Shown here piece after piece: positions 31,691-42,733 of a DNA stretch of 64,000 bases. Source of the DNA: Leptodontidium sp. MPI-SDFR-AT-0119 (Eukaryota > Ascomycota > Leotiomycetes > Helotiales > Leptodontidiaceae); assembly GCA_020726505.1 (NCBI GenBank), contig JAHLEZ010000027.1:248001-312000 (forward strand), given 5' to 3'. Position 1 is the stretch's first letter, and each line of letters opens with the position of its first letter. Both the position numbers and the translations under genes were made by a program. Under the pieces are notes generated by a model. The model saw only the letters and a program-made list of their open reading frames with translations, was not told the DNA's origin and did not search any database.

Positions 31691-32203
31691 ATGCCTTCCA
31701 TCAAGAACAAACAAGATCTATTGCAGTACCTTGACTACTTCAACAAGATTGACTACAACAACTTTCCTACCTACATCACGCAAGATGTCGTCATAGACAT
31801 AAACGGATTACTCAAGACGACTGACTGGAAGGCAACAGTTTGTGGACTTCATCCGCGCACAACGAGATCATATGCTTGAAAACATAATACTCGATGCATG
31901 TTACTTCTCCAAGGGTGCCATTACCACGCAAGCAACAGTGATCTTCACTCCACTGCATGACATAAATGAGGTAAGATATTTTGGGTTGACGGTGATACTT
32001 TATCTAACATATCGCCATTTTAGGTGCATTTGGGGCTGCCTCCTGTGAAGATTGGACAGCAAATTCGGCAGACATTTCTGATCTTATAGCTCTTGGATGA
32101 TAGCGACAGAATCAGGGCGATTCAGGCTGTATTTTCATCCCCAGCAACGATAATTGAAAAGGGGGGTGAAGACGATACCAAGCTTACTCGTTCAAGATTG
32201 TAA
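31691..32203 (+). pseudogene. Second SnoaL/NTF2-like gene, broken
   Basis: The ATG at 31691 begins a typical NTF2-fold opening (LLQYLDYFNKIDYNNFPTYI, DVVIDINGLLK). The frame then shifts by one base near 31820: continuity resumes in another frame with QQFVDFIRAQRDHMLENI and ATVIFTPLHDINE. A probable intron of 53 nt (31972-32024) follows, then VHLGLPPVKIGQQIR. A TAG interrupts the frame at LLIL-stop-LLDDSDRI before the natural end at 32201. Two lesions, so probably dead. It shares the motif-bearing promoter with the FAD oxidoreductase. Confidence 0.6.
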
Positions 32204-32959
32204 GGCTATGTATGATTCCAGGTGGAAGTGATGGCGTGTGGAGGTGCGAGTCCCATGTGGAAGTGATAGTGTGTGGACGTGTGAATGATATATACCATAG
32301 CTTGGTCAACTATTCTAGGGTCAAAGAAAGGCCCACCAATCATTTGGATACGCTCTCTCATCAAATTCCGATTAAAGACACTCTGTCGCAGGTACTGATT
32401 TAATCAAGTTAGTATTCGATCATTTTTCATGATTAAAACATACATGGGAATCTGACTGTAGTTATCATTGATTTATTGAATTACTCGGATCTCGTTCTCG
32501 CTAAATTGTGACCTGTCTCCGTTGGCTTCCCCTATCCCAGTACCACATTTCGCTGGCAAACCAAGCACTCTGGCAGCGGCCACCGTGGTCGTTTCCTGTC
32601 TCCCTGCCTCTTCATTTATCTCACCTTCTATATCTACGTGTCTCGCAGCGTCCTTTCCCCTGATAGGCCTCTGTGAAGGCTGCTTATCTGATTTCTACTA
32701 AGATTTGTTGAGGACTAAAAAATCTAATATCAGAATTATACTTTCAGTGTGTTTTCCGTTGGTTATCAACGTAGCTAATTCGCTACACATAGTATGTATT
32801 GACTTCGGTTTTCCTAGTCTTGATCAGGCCAACCAAGTTGGTTGTCAATATTTTCACAAGAAGGAGGTTTGGAATTCAAGACAAAAGGGTCTTCATATTC
32901 TATGCGAACGCCCGCCCGCGGCAACTAACAACGAACTATCCACCTCCGGATATTGTAGG
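32204..32959. other. Intergenic, no supported gene
   Basis: Between two pseudogenes facing each other. Mixed composition; no frame with a start, motif or splice structure that I can support. Confidence 0.4.
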
Positions 32960-33733
32960 CTAGGACATCGTAGCCCCTCCCCCGACTGGAATCTATGTAC
33001 TATTGATCTAACTTGCCCTTTCCTCGCACAGCATTGTGCCCACTCGAGGAGCGACAGGTGTCTCGTCAATGAAAGGTTTTAGCATTTCGCAGACTACGGG
33101 AGGGGTGGCGTAGTATCCCTTTGTACCAATAACCCCAGGAGCCACGGTATTGACAGTACAGCCGTACTTTCGTGGCAATTCTTTCGCCCAGTTCCTCGTC
33201 AGAGATTCCAACATTCCTTTGGTGCCAGCGTACATGCTTTCGTTGAAGGCAGCGGTGCGGGAGGAACCGCTTGAGATGTTGATGATGCGAGAATTCTGGG
33301 TGTTAAGGATTCTCAAAACCGCCCTTGTAAACAGATAAGTGCCTCTCCCATTCAGATTAACTGTCTTTTCCCAAGCTGCTAGGATCTTTCCATCATCAGG
33401 ATCATCAAGGGGGGTTCCAATCATAACACCAGCGTTGTTGATCAGGATATCAACCTTTCCATATCTCTCTGCGGCGGCTTTTGCCAGGCTTTTTGGTCCT
33501 TCCAGGGTTGACAGATCTGCTTCGATCGCAATTGATCTAGACGGGTGAGCCAAACTTTTCAAGACTGCGTCTGCGGCCTCCTTCTCACTCGGTCCAGGAT
33601 AGTTTATGACAACAGACCCCCCTCGGGAGGCGAGTTCTCGAGCAATTGCTGCTCCTATGCCGGCTGAGGAGCCACTGACAATAGCGACCTTTCCCTCCAA
33701 GGAAGTATAGAGAGGTTTAGTAGACGATGCCAT
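32960..33733 (-). pseudogene. Short-chain dehydrogenase/reductase, broken at the 3' end
   Basis: The ATG at 33733 opens a classical SDR: cofactor loop GSSAGIG, NNAGVM, NISSGSS with the catalytic Ser, and YAGTK with the Tyr/Lys pair. After VAPRVGT the sequence jumps to MLCEERAS, so about 8-10 codons normally between them appear lost. ERAS is followed by TAG, and the frame then continues as INST-stop-IPVGGGATMS to a final TAG at 32960. Two of the stops sit where Trp is expected, and three TG-to-TA changes lie within about 20 bases, the signature of RIP. As read, the protein ends at 241 residues and lacks the C-terminal cofactor/substrate lid. Family certain, function in the cluster unknown. Confidence 0.8.
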
Positions 33734-34011
33734 CGTGTTGTCTGGTAGGATATGGCTAGGCAGGCATACAGGTCAGCCTTTGGAAATCGCGAAAGGGACT
33801 TTGATGATTCGTCCAGGACTCACCAGCCAATAGAAAGAACTCGAGCAGCTGTAGAGTTACGAGAGTGAATTTCAAGTCTAGAGAGAGCTTGGAGATTCTC
33901 GTCATTAATTTGTGACATCACCTCATGGCCCATTGCTTGATAAGTAGTCCAGAGTCCTGGGGTGGGGATGCTAGAATTGATCTATCGACATGTAAGCAGT
34001 AATTCTCTCTT

Positions 34012-34302
34012 CATCCCGGTGTCGTGGCGACTGGAGGTGCTTTGGATTTGTTCCCTTTCTGGCTCAGTCCGGTGCTGAGGATTTTTGGCAAGTCGCCTTT
34101 GTAGGGATCGATTTCGGCATTGGTTGCTGCGACGTCTCCGGAGGTGAGTGTTAAGCAGGAGGAGTATAAGGGTGCTTATCTGTGTTCTGGTAGGAAGATG
34201 GCTGTTGCAACTGAGACTGCGAGGGATGAGAAATTGGCGAAGAAATTGTGGACGCTGATAGATGAGACGGTCAAGGCCATACTCAAAGAAGGAGTGTCAT
34301 GA
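34012..34302 (+). pseudogene. 3' remnant of another SDR gene
   Basis: From about 34012 one frame reads like the C-terminal third of a retinol-dehydrogenase-like SDR: HPGVVATGGALDLF, FWLSPVLRIFGKSPL, a TAG (34108-34110), GSISALVAATSPEV, EEYKGAYLCSG, VATETARDEKLAKKLW and a natural stop at 34300-34302. No Rossmann loop or YxxxK part is present upstream in a matching frame, so only the tail survives. Divergent from the SDR gene at 33733. Confidence 0.65.
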
Positions 34303-35875
34303 TAGGGCAGTCTTCGGAGGATTCCTTCAAATAGTCAAGAGCGCATATATAGACAGATCTCTTTTATGTCTAGCACGATTCCTTGACAACTTTCTCGCCT
34401 TTTCGCCTTCTCCGTGCCAGGAAACCCCACTTTCCATCACTTCAGCCCGATTGTGGGACGTCTTCAAGTTACTAACAGAATCTAATTGCCTCCCAGTTTC
34501 TTGCACAACTTGAAGTTCAGGGAACCCATCTTGGTACACCATCTGATGTACGATCCGGCCAAGAAGCTAAATTTCCCTTTAGCCACTTTGGCATACCCTC
34601 TGATAGAGGATGTGGCCAATCAAAGTCTCCTCCGGATCAATCGATCCGGAGCGCCGCCATACAGGGGGCTTCATCTGAGGTTGAATCGGCAACTTCTCCG
34701 TGAAGAATTCGATACCAATTCCCGACATTTCGACAGGATCTTCGAACGAGAACTTGAATTGGTAGCTTCGGGGCCATAAATCGGTCGGCCTTCTCGTCAA
34801 CTGGGCTGTAACTCTGGTACCAGAGATGAGTCTTTTTGATGACGAGAGCGGAGCTCCACTAATCCAATCCCCAGTTTTGACGATCCGCTTCAATAGAGAT
34901 CTCATCGTTTCTCCTACCGCAGGCAGGAGGATCCCAAGTCGCGCTCGGCCAGCATGCATGTTAAACACTATGATAAACCTGTCGCTTTCCTCGAATGCTC
35001 ATTCGTAATCGTACCTGCTTGACTCTCGGCTTATCCCAGGGTCAGCTTGCCCAGGCCGTTTAAACCCAGCCCAATCCCAAATAGCAAATGCTAGTATTCG
35101 CAAGTCTAACCCGTGTATTGCCCCAGTGTCTATGCCCATTTCCGAGCCCAAGCTGCGTGATAATTATCCCATTACTTATGCCCTGACCCTCCTCCAAGCT
35201 TAATCCAGCCTAGCCTGATCCCGAATAGCAAGTGCTAACATATCTCAAAGCCCAGGTGTTGCCTATGCCTGTCCTTACAAGTCACCGATCCTATGCTTCT
35301 GTTAAAGAGTTCTAAGTTAGTTGAGGTCTCGCAGGCCTGGCGCTGATTGAGAAGAGAGCGGTTCAAGTTCATGTGAGTTCCAAATGAAAACTTTAGAGTT
35401 TATCTTGATTGGGACTAGTGATACATTCGCCTCGTACTCGGCGTGGAACTGACGTGAATGAAGAGATGATATTGCATCGCTGCTAATCAATTCTGTAGGT
35501 ACTCCATCCACGCATGTTTTTATTTAGTCATGCGCATGGTAAAGTTGCCCGCAGCCACGTGGCTGTATCCGACCCCCTGAAATTTGGCTCTTGGCTCGAA
35601 TATCATTTGAATAACATTTCTGTATCGTTGATTGTTTCGAGAGTTGATTTTTAAAAGGCCAAGAGAAGTTTAAATATAGAGCCCCATTGGACGCCACAAA
35701 GCGCCATCTATTGGATTTGATGTTTCAGCATGCAGCCACACCCCCTTTTCCCCTCAGCCTCTTGATAAATGGGAATGGAAGAAGGGTCGACTTCCAATTC
35801 CACCGTCTCCCTGCATCTACTAAATACGTTACAACTCTCTCGTCTTGCCCATCTCACCTTGTCTTGTTCCTTGAC
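34303..35875. other. Intergenic, possible remnants only
   Basis: A 129-codon minus-strand frame at 34579-34968 has reasonable composition (DLWPRSYQFKFSFEDPVEM) but no recognised family, and its start is unclear. 35000-35300 contains two loosely similar copies of a C-rich segment (AATAGCAA-TGCTA at 35088 and 35225). The end is the promoter of the HET gene. Confidence 0.35.
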
Positions 35876-38800
35876 ATGGACCCAGTAGCGGAGGAAGGCG
35901 AGTCCATTTACTCCATCGACTCCATTGGCTTCGCCGTCGGGCTCGGTCTCGTTGTCCACTTGATTTACCAATACCTACCTCTCTGGGCCGGCTGGGCCGC
36001 CTTTGCGCTCCTCGTAGGATTAATGCTTGGGGAATTAAGAGGACCTGCCATGGTATTGGGTACATTGATTGGCACATTGAACGGCATTCACCCCGTCGAG
36101 ATTTTGCAAATCTGTCTCTTCGTAGGCGCCGCGACTTTTCAGAATCGTCTATTCGCAGTGCTTGTTTCCAGTACCGCTTTGCTGCTGAGATGGCAGCAGC
36201 CCGCAATCGATCATGCTTTCGCCGATTATTCTGGGCCCCAGCTTGCTGGCGTAGTTTTGATTATTGCCCTCTCCGTCTTTCCGACCTTGTTCTTTCCGCT
36301 AGACGATACGAGAAGATCGTTTCCGCGTGGGAAGGGCGGTATCCTAGCAGCGCTGGTACTTCAATGCTTGGATATCTGCTTTTCGTTTAGGCGACAATGG
36401 TTCTTCTTCACCATTCATATCTTCAGGAAAATGGTTGTGCAACAGACGGAATTCATCGCACTGGAAACGCTGGTTCTCTGCACAATGACTTGGGCGTTCG
36501 GGTACCGCCCGGTCTTTATCTACACAGTTAGCTTGATCACAACCTCCGTTATTCACCCTATAGGCAGACTACTCATAAAGGGAGTCGTCCCTACTGAACT
36601 CGCTTGGGAGAAGTTTTTCGGTGTATTGTGGTTCATCACAACTTATGTGGTCTTTGGCGCCGCCAGGACGGCCTTCAACCCGTGGGTGGATAAGGCCATT
36701 CCGTACATCTTGCTTGGGGCCACATTGGTCCTTTTGATGGCTGTCATTGCTTACCAAAGCTGGACCTACTACTACTCTCCAAGAGATAACGATGAGAGTT
36801 CCCAGCGGGGCACCACGAGGACAACCAAGACAGCAGGTGCCAACTTGACAGGTCCACCGAATGGTCGCTACCACTATAGCCCGCTACCAGACGATAGAAC
36901 CATACGCCTTCTTCGAATTCGTCCAAGCCTGTCAGGCTCAAAACACATCCACTGCGACATTCTCACTGGCAGATTCTCTCAGGGGGGGCACTTCGCAGGA
37001 CCACCGTATTCAGCCATCTCGTACCGCTGGGATCCAGAAGGAACGAGAAAGAAGAAAATCTTCATCAATGGCCAGCCTTTCTACGTGTATCCAAAAGTGG
37101 AAGAGATACTCAAATACTTTCGGCCGCGGGTGAGCGTCAGGTTTATATGGATTGACTCGGTTTGTATTAATCAGAGGGATAAGGATGAAAGAGAAAGTCA
37201 AGTCACTTTGATGTGGAATATCTACGAGCAGTGCTCTCGCGTGGAAGCCTGGATAACGACACCGTTGGAAGCGCCGACAGCAGAGCCAGGAATGGAGTAT
37301 GAGGCGGAATCAGATCCAGAGTCAGAAGAAGAGGAGAAGGCAGAACAAGAGGCAGAACAAGAAACAGACTTAGAGACAGAACCAGAAGTGGACATTGACA
37401 TAAAAAGAAGCCCGAGAAAGTTTACCAACGACGCCGTGTCATGGATCTGTAACTACAGCAGCACGAAGGAGTACAGAGCTATCGCGATGATCAAGCGTCT
37501 CAACACGTCAAGATTTGCAGACGATATGGTACCAGGGGCTTCACCAGGTGAATTTTTTAGAAGATTCGATATCCGGGACTGGAAGGCTTTCCAAAATTTC
37601 ATCTCTAGCGACTATTTCACCCGTGTGTGGATCATCCAAGAAATAGTGGCGTCACGTTTTGTGTTCTTGCATTACGGAGACCATGAAATTTCTTGGGGCG
37701 AGTTCGCTCGAGCGATGGCTGTCATCTCCTCTCACGGTTTGAGGAATTTCACCTATATCCGTGAGATGGAAGAAGGTGGCCCGTATGCAGAAGCTTTCCG
37801 GCCTGAGGAGGGGTGGAATAGGGATGAAGAGAGTTGTTTTCGGCCACGTCATCTCCGAGGCATCGATAACGCTCTCGTAATGGAGAATATGCGCAGTTGG
37901 TACGGTAGAAACAGTGTCCTCGTGGGACGACAGCCCAACATGCTTCTTTCGCTTGAAGACACTGTCAAGCTGTGCCTCAGATTCGATTCATCCGAGGAAG
38001 TGGACAAAATCTTCGCTTTGTTAGGGCTAGTCAAGGAAGCCGATCGAGCTAGCATCGTCCCTAACTACACCAAAGGCAGGGCGGCTGTTATTCAAGTGTT
38101 CACGGATATGGCTACTCTAATGATCAAACGAGGCAGGCCGTCGAGGATAATACGATTCGCTGGCATTGGTCGACGGAGAAGGATCAAGTACCTTCCCTCG
38201 TGGGTTCCAGATTGGACGGCGGGCTTACAAGTGGCAATCCTTTGCCATGTGAACGAGGCGTCCAACTACAAAGCGTGCCTAGATTATGATTCTGTAATTT
38301 TTCTCGCGCCTTCCAAAAATGGTATTATTTGCAGGGGCATAGTCATCGACAGCATCAATAAGATCAGCGCCAAGTTCACAGGAACCCCTGAGGTAGGGCA
38401 GAGACAGTTCATGGCTGCCCGAGATTTGGCTCACAAGTACCTGAGGGATCCATACGACAAGGGTCGATGCAGGTATAATCTCGATGAGGCTTTCTACCGA
38501 ACCATCATCGGTGACATAGACTACCAATTCATGGAGCGCCCAGCGCGGGCAACGGCTCACGCGGAAACACCGGACTACCTGCCTCTCTGGAGGAAGCTCA
38601 TTGAGGATTCTGAAACACCGCTGGATCTGGCTCCATCACCAGAGCGCCGCATCGAAGTGTACGAAGCCAGAAGGACTATCAGTTTAAACGACACAGATGA
38701 CAACCGATATGCCCATCTTCTGGCGTCAGACCTGTCGCACTCAAACCCAAATCACCGCGGCCGTTTCACGTCTATACTGCGATATGATCCCACTAAGAAC

Positions 38801-39061
38801 CTTTTGGCCGATAACCCATTGCCGGTTTTTGGCAGGCGGTTGTGCGTGTCGAAGGGGGGCTATATGGGACTTGTGCCAGAGCATACAAGAGAGGATGATT
38901 TGCTTGTAATTTTGGCTGGATCTAGCACACCTTGTGTTCTGAGAGAGGTAGATGGCAAGTATCACTTGGTGGGTGAGTGTTATATTCATGGGGCTATGGA
39001 TGGAGAGGCATTTGAGGCTCGTGGCGGGCACGAAGCTATGAGAGCAATTGTGATTTTGTAA
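35876..39061 (+). CDS. HET-domain protein with N-terminal multi-pass membrane region
   Basis: Uninterrupted frame, 1061 residues from the ATG at 35876 (MDPVAEEGES), chosen because the sequence before it is pyrimidine-rich leader; an upstream ATG at 35720 is in frame. Residues ~15-300 contain about eight to ten hydrophobic helices. After a polar linker, the HET domain starts: AISYRWDP (~380), FIWIDSVCINQRDKDE (~422), then an acidic Glu-rich insert (~465-505), then VWIIQEIVAS (~582). The C-terminus ends in the usual HET-protein block (LVGECYIHGAMDGEAF). HET domains mediate heterokaryon incompatibility and related cell-death responses and are distantly TIR-like. Membrane fusion would place the domain at a membrane. 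Intact; no partner gene is adjacent. Confidence 0.88.
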   Translation: MDPVAEEGESIYSIDSIGFAVGLGLVVHLIYQYLPLWAGWAAFALLVGLMLGELRGPAMVLGTLIGTLNGIHPVEILQICLFVGAATFQNRLFAVLVSSTALLLRWQQPAIDHAFADYSGPQLAGVVLIIALSVFPTLFFPLDDTRRSFPRGKGGILAALVLQCLDICFSFRRQWFFFTIHIFRKMVVQQTEFIALETLVLCTMTWAFGYRPVFIYTVSLITTSVIHPIGRLLIKGVVPTELAWEKFFGVLWFITTYVVFGAARTAFNPWVDKAIPYILLGATLVLLMAVIAYQSWTYYYSPRDNDESSQRGTTRTTKTAGANLTGPPNGRYHYSPLPDDRTIRLLRIRPSLSGSKHIHCDILTGRFSQGGHFAGPPYSAISYRWDPEGTRKKKIFINGQPFYVYPKVEEILKYFRPRVSVRFIWIDSVCINQRDKDERESQVTLMWNIYEQCSRVEAWITTPLEAPTAEPGMEYEAESDPESEEEEKAEQEAEQETDLETEPEVDIDIKRSPRKFTNDAVSWICNYSSTKEYRAIAMIKRLNTSRFADDMVPGASPGEFFRRFDIRDWKAFQNFISSDYFTRVWIIQEIVASRFVFLHYGDHEISWGEFARAMAVISSHGLRNFTYIREMEEGGPYAEAFRPEEGWNRDEESCFRPRHLRGIDNALVMENMRSWYGRNSVLVGRQPNMLLSLEDTVKLCLRFDSSEEVDKIFALLGLVKEADRASIVPNYTKGRAAVIQVFTDMATLMIKRGRPSRIIRFAGIGRRRRIKYLPSWVPDWTAGLQVAILCHVNEASNYKACLDYDSVIFLAPSKNGIICRGIVIDSINKISAKFTGTPEVGQRQFMAARDLAHKYLRDPYDKGRCRYNLDEAFYRTIIGDIDYQFMERPARATAHAETPDYLPLWRKLIEDSETPLDLAPSPERRIEVYEARRTISLNDTDDNRYAHLLASDLSHSNPNHRGRFTSILRYDPTKNLLADNPLPVFGRRLCVSKGGYMGLVPEHTREDDLLVILAGSSTPCVLREVDGKYHLVGECYIHGAMDGEAFEARGGHEAMRAIVIL

Positions 39062-41108
39062 AATTAACATGAAAACAATTTCCTGAGCAATTCCCGTCGC
39101 ACTGTCTCCAGCACCCTCTATTAGCCACCCCACCAAACGCTCAGAGTTTATCGACCTGAAGTATCTTCCCTTTCCCTCCTATAACTAAGCGATCCTGTTA
39201 CAATCTATGGTACAAGGGGAGGAGTCTCTATAAGAACTATAGTTAACAATAGCTACGCAGGGACCCGTAGCTGAAATAGGGTTAAAATAGGTTGGTGAAG
39301 TATAATTAGTATAAAATAGTACGCTATAAAACGGACGAAAGTGTCACAAACGTTTTTAGTAACCATAAGATTCTTGAACTCCTTACTTTAAGTAGGCGAA
39401 TAAGGAGAAAGCACTAGTAATAGGTATATAAATAATCTAAACGGCGATCTCTAAACGGCGATAAGTAATCTCGTGATAGTAAAAGAGCTAGTTTATAATA
39501 CTTGAAGTATAAAGCTGCCTTAGGACCGTGGATATATGCCTTAACTGAATTGTTTAATAATAAACGAAGCTTAACGAGTGATTAATAGCTTAAGAGGAAT
39601 TTTTATTATATATATAAATAATCTTAGTAAGATTAATAATCTTAAGAGACGAGTTAGTAAATTAAAGGAAGAGTATAATAAAAAAGACGGGGTAGTAAAG
39701 TTATTAGTAATTACTATTAGCACTTTAAGAGCTATAGACTACGAGGTAAAGGTTAGTATTAAGGACTAACTGAAATAAATTATTAAAGAAAGTAAAGAGT
39801 AAAAGGAAGAAAGAATGGAGCGAGGAGAAGAGCTAAAGTAGTAATAGTATATTATATTATATCGTAAGTTTGAAGAGTGTATAACGAGACATAACGAGAC
39901 TTACGAGGCGCGTATAAAGGAGCTAAAATTTAAATTCGCTTGAAAAATTAACGAAGTTTAAATGAGAGTAGTAGCCTTAGAAGCTGAGAAGAAGTAAGCT
40001 TTAGTTATAATCGAACAATAGGAGAAGAAGCTTAAGGCTTAAATAAATAAGCTAGTAAAACTTAAATAGTAATATAATATACTTAATAAAGTTAGAAATT
40101 TATTTATAAGTAAAAAAAAGACTTAAAAAAGAAGCTCGAGATAATAAAAGGGAGCTCATATCAAATAATAAGACACTTGCGTATTTATTTACCCCTTGAC
40201 TTTACTTATAATAAAAGATACTAATAAAGTAACGAGTAGTAATTAGTAGATATATATAAGTAAATTAATTTTTTTTCTTAAAAGTACTTCTATAATATAA
40301 TCAAAGAAGTAAGTATCTTATTTCTTATCTAATACTTAAAGTTATTAAATATATAATAGAAATAAAACGGGGCGTATAAGCGACTTACTATACAAGATTC
40401 TTCCTTCGGATTTGTTTTAATCGATGATTCCGAGGAGTCGAGTGATCGTTGAGCTGCCTCTGCGTAACGAATTATCTCTGCCATAGCACATAACGAGGTC
40501 TAGAAGCCTTTACAATCGGCACGCCCTAATGGCAGCACTCGGCGAAAACCACTACCCTCAAATAATTATTTGTAAATCTATTATAATACTTTACAAAAAT
40601 GTAGTTAATATAAAAAAAATACGCAATAGTCGATTATTAATTACAGAATACTAATTAAGAGTATTAAAGGTTATTATAATATTAATAAGTGTTAATATAA
40701 GGGGCTTTATGAATTTGAAGGAAGTAAAACAAAGAACAAGTAATATATTTAGGAATAATAAATAACTTTATAATATTTTTACTATAATAAGTTCATAAAG
40801 CTTTAAGAAAACATAGAAACGAGATCGAGAAAAATAAGTAATTAATGAATGTCTTTTACTAATCTACTAGTAAAATATATTATTCTTTTAAATACAAGGG
40901 CCTTACTTAATTAATGCCTTTTATAAAGACTTGCTATTTGCGATCTTCGCAAGTACATACATAATGTTATATTTAGTATACTCAGGCTATATAATAATAA
41001 CAATTTATATTTTAAATTTTAAAAGAATTAATTAAGAATTAAAAGAGTTAGTAATTATTTAAGATGGTATGTAAGAGTGGCGGTGTGTTAAGCGAGGGTG
41101 GGCGAAAG

Positions 41109-41111
<3 letters not shown>

Positions 41112-41139
<28 letters not shown>
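41112..41139 (+). repeat. Poly-G run of 28 bases
   Basis: Twenty-eight consecutive G on the + strand, preceded by AAAGGGA, inside AT-rich DNA. Length may be unreliable in assembly. Confidence 0.9.
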
Positions 41140-41329
41140 ACGTTACTCTTCACTTTTTCCTTCTATCCCACGACCGCGAGACTAATATCGTGATAACTAA
41201 CGCAGTAAGTCTCGCAATTACTCTCTCTAATTATACGCTTATACTAATATAAACGCCTCGCCGGATAAACCTTTGCATTTATAGTAATATACTTAGGTTT
41301 CGGTTTAAGAGGGCAGCTGGTCTTACCGC

Positions 41330-41640
41330 TATACTAAGTGCTAAGATCGTATCGAATAAAGAGATTATATTAAATATTATATTAAACACTAAGACTATAC
41401 CTAGTACTAGGACTGCGTCGAAGGTAAGGACCGTATAAGTGCTGAAATTTCGTTAAGCGCTAAGATCGCGTTAAGTACTGAGACCGTAATAAGCGTTACG
41501 TCGGGCATTAAAATTACACGACGTATTAGGACTTCTTTAAGTGCTAAGGTTACTAAAGCTTTATCGAGTATTAAAACAGTATTAAGCACGATAATTATAA
41601 TAAGGACGAGCGCTAAGACCCCCGACGTTTTATAAGATGC
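41330..41640. repeat. Degenerate tandem repeat, 18-bp period
   Basis: Units of the form TTAAGTGCTAAGATCGYA recur about every 18 bp, with many C-to-T and G-to-A differences. In a + frame this gives a six-residue Ser/Ala/Lys/Thr-rich repeat, so it may be a RIP-damaged coding repeat. Confidence 0.6.
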
Positions 41641-42733
41641 GTAGTGTATCTTATAATTTTAAGGTAAGAAAGGCAGATAAAAAGGGCTTCTTTTTAAGTT
41701 AATATAAATGCTTTTTAATATTAAGCTAAGACTTAAGATACCAAATACCTTATCTTAAGCTAGAAACTCTAAAAACACTAGCTACTACTTAAGTAAAAAC
41801 GGCAATTAAAGGGCATCGTCTAAATAGCGCGATTTAAGTCATCGTACCGAGTCTCCTTTTTTCGACTACACTACTTTAGATCGGATATCTGTGGATATAT
41901 GATTTAATAAAACGATTACAAATGATAATTTAGACTAAAGGTCTTTAGAGGATAATTTAGACTAATTATGTTTAGATATAGTTAACGAGATAACTAATAA
42001 CGAAAGCTATAAAACGTCCTTTAACTACTAACCTTATATAATATGCGGAAGCTATAACGAACCTTTACAAACTCTGCTTTACGGCTCTTGTAACGATCTA
42101 TAATATATTAGTCGCGTTAGCCTCTATGGTACAATTCCGAACGAGAAGTAGCTATGTGATAACTGCGACTCTCGCTTCAAGGCCAAACTGTCTGCCCGAT
42201 ATGGAGGGACTGTTTCTTGACCGGAATCTCGATACCTCCTGCTCATTAAGTTCACGTGATCTCACGCCGCTTTTGCTCAGGGTCCCTCACATAACCGTCC
42301 ATTATCATTACGAGTGGGCAATGCAACTACATTAGTTTCAGGTTGCTTGCTGCCCGATAGCTCCAGCCCGATTTCATGAACGAGCAGCTGGACATTCCCC
42401 GATTGGCCAGCTGCGCTATTTCTGACAGCACCTTTCCAGACACGCCGCAGTCTTGGTTCGTTCGCTACTAGTAATCATCCAGTGAAGTCTCGGCTACTGC
42501 ATCAGCTCGGGACAAGGGTGGTGGGTGGACTGATCATCAGACGCGTAGATTTTCAGCCTACAGTACCGCAATAGAAAATCTCCTTGCCTGCCAGAGCTTC
42601 TCACCTCGTCTTCCAACTCTCCCGCATCTACTTCGCGATACCTAGTTTTTCTTTTAAACTTTACACAGTATAGACCTAGTCATTCTGCTGAATTCCGTAT
42701 GCGCTACTGAGAAAACAAGTCATCCAAATTATC

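Larger units (their letters stand above)
39062..42733. other. AT-rich repeat island, no intact gene
   Basis: The sequence is about as AT-rich as the transposon islands. 39560-40150 on the + strand reads as a stop-ridden Lys/Glu-rich coiled-coil frame (INNLKRRVSKLKEEYNKKDG onward), possibly a retroelement gag remnant, but no enzyme domain was found. 42110-42733 returns to normal composition and is the promoter of the next HET gene; it contains GGTGGTGGGTGG at 42519-42530. Confidence 0.45.

Noticed and set aside
34629..34652. Palindrome CTCCGGATC...GATCCGGAG as regulatory site
   Set aside because: Nine-base arms only, in a region with no supported gene; likely chance.
34579..34968. 129-residue minus-strand protein
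   Set aside because: Reasonable composition, but no recognisable family, unclear start and no splice partners; kept only as a note in the intergenic entry.
35687..35875. Longer start for the membrane-HET gene
   Set aside because: The furthest upstream in-frame codon is TTG. An ATG at 35720 is possible, but the stretch to 35875 reads as pyrimidine-rich leader.
42519..42530. GGTGGTGGGTGG before the second HET gene as part of the catabolic regulon
   Set aside because: Isolated, not arrayed, and the gene is unrelated; it shows that single occurrences are not diagnostic.
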